Assembly: GCA_937907555.1 (NCBI GenBank)
Contig: CALEST010000159.1
Coordinates: 1 to 14,579, forward strand
Reading direction: 5' to 3'
Origin: an uncultured Sediminibacterium sp.
Lineage (GTDB): Bacteria; Bacteroidota; Bacteroidia; Chitinophagales; Chitinophagaceae
Length of the DNA: 14,579 nt
Each line of letters opens with the position of its first letter. The stretch's first letter is position 1. The notes beneath the pieces were generated by a model, which saw nothing but the letters and a program-made list of their open reading frames with translations, did not search any database and was not told the DNA's origin. Shown here piece after piece: positions 14,572 to 14,579 of the stretch. Made by a program: the position numbers and the translations under genes.

Positions 14572-14579
14572 CAAAATTA
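14572..14579 (-). promoter_or_regulatory. Candidate -7 box for the tRNA-fMet gene
   Basis: At the very edge of the window the minus strand reads TAATTTTG, a full TAnnTTTG match. It is placed to start transcription near 14568, about 10 nt before the mature tRNA. The -33 box would be outside the window. Confidence 0.5.

Overview
The window reads as a stretch of core chromosome from a Bacteroidota bacterium, most likely Chitinophagaceae or a close relative. This is an inference from four things. Promoter-like boxes fit the Bacteroidota -7 consensus TAnnTTTG. Start codons lack Shine-Dalgarno sequences. A type IX secretion protein (PorQ) is present. The Lon, Der, Era and PPK1 proteins have the look of that phylum. 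Base composition is moderately AT-rich and even, and no transposase, integrase, phage gene, CRISPR array or other sign of transfer is visible.

Layout, left to right. Positions 1-50 (minus strand) hold the first 16 codons of a gene that looks like a glycogen/starch synthase, read out of the window and divergent from what follows. Positions 189-1690 (plus) hold a two-gene unit: a multi-pass flippase-like protein of the LPG-synthase transmembrane family and a stand-alone heptose-1-phosphate adenylyltransferase, overlapping by 4 bp. Positions 1762-4717 (plus) hold polyphosphate kinase ppk1 and a short Ppx/GppA phosphatase, overlapping by 20 bp. Positions 4798-6587 (plus) hold a LytS-type histidine kinase and a LytTR response regulator, overlapping by 4 bp. 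Positions 6638-8161 (plus) hold an ALDH7-family dehydrogenase. A bidirectional terminator at 8245-8277 separates this plus-strand block from a minus-strand block.

The minus-strand block, in order of transcription from the right edge, is: an initiator tRNA-fMet (14487-14558) with its own promoter and terminator; the ribosome-assembly GTPases era (GTG start) and der; a 61-residue Ala/Thr-rich lipoprotein encoded largely by 21-bp tandem repeats, with a near-ideal promoter and a strong terminator; then lon protease followed after 17 bp by porQ.

The genes are mostly housekeeping: polyphosphate turnover, envelope glycan precursor synthesis, translation initiation and ribosome maturation, protein quality control and secretion. 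I see no clear new multi-gene system. The points most worth a second look are: perfect -7 boxes lying 3-4 nt before the start codons of the flippase gene and ppk1, which predict leaderless mRNAs; an arginine-rich loop predicted to be outside the membrane in the sensor kinase next to ppk-ppx; the repeat-built lipoprotein; and the lon-porQ pairing.
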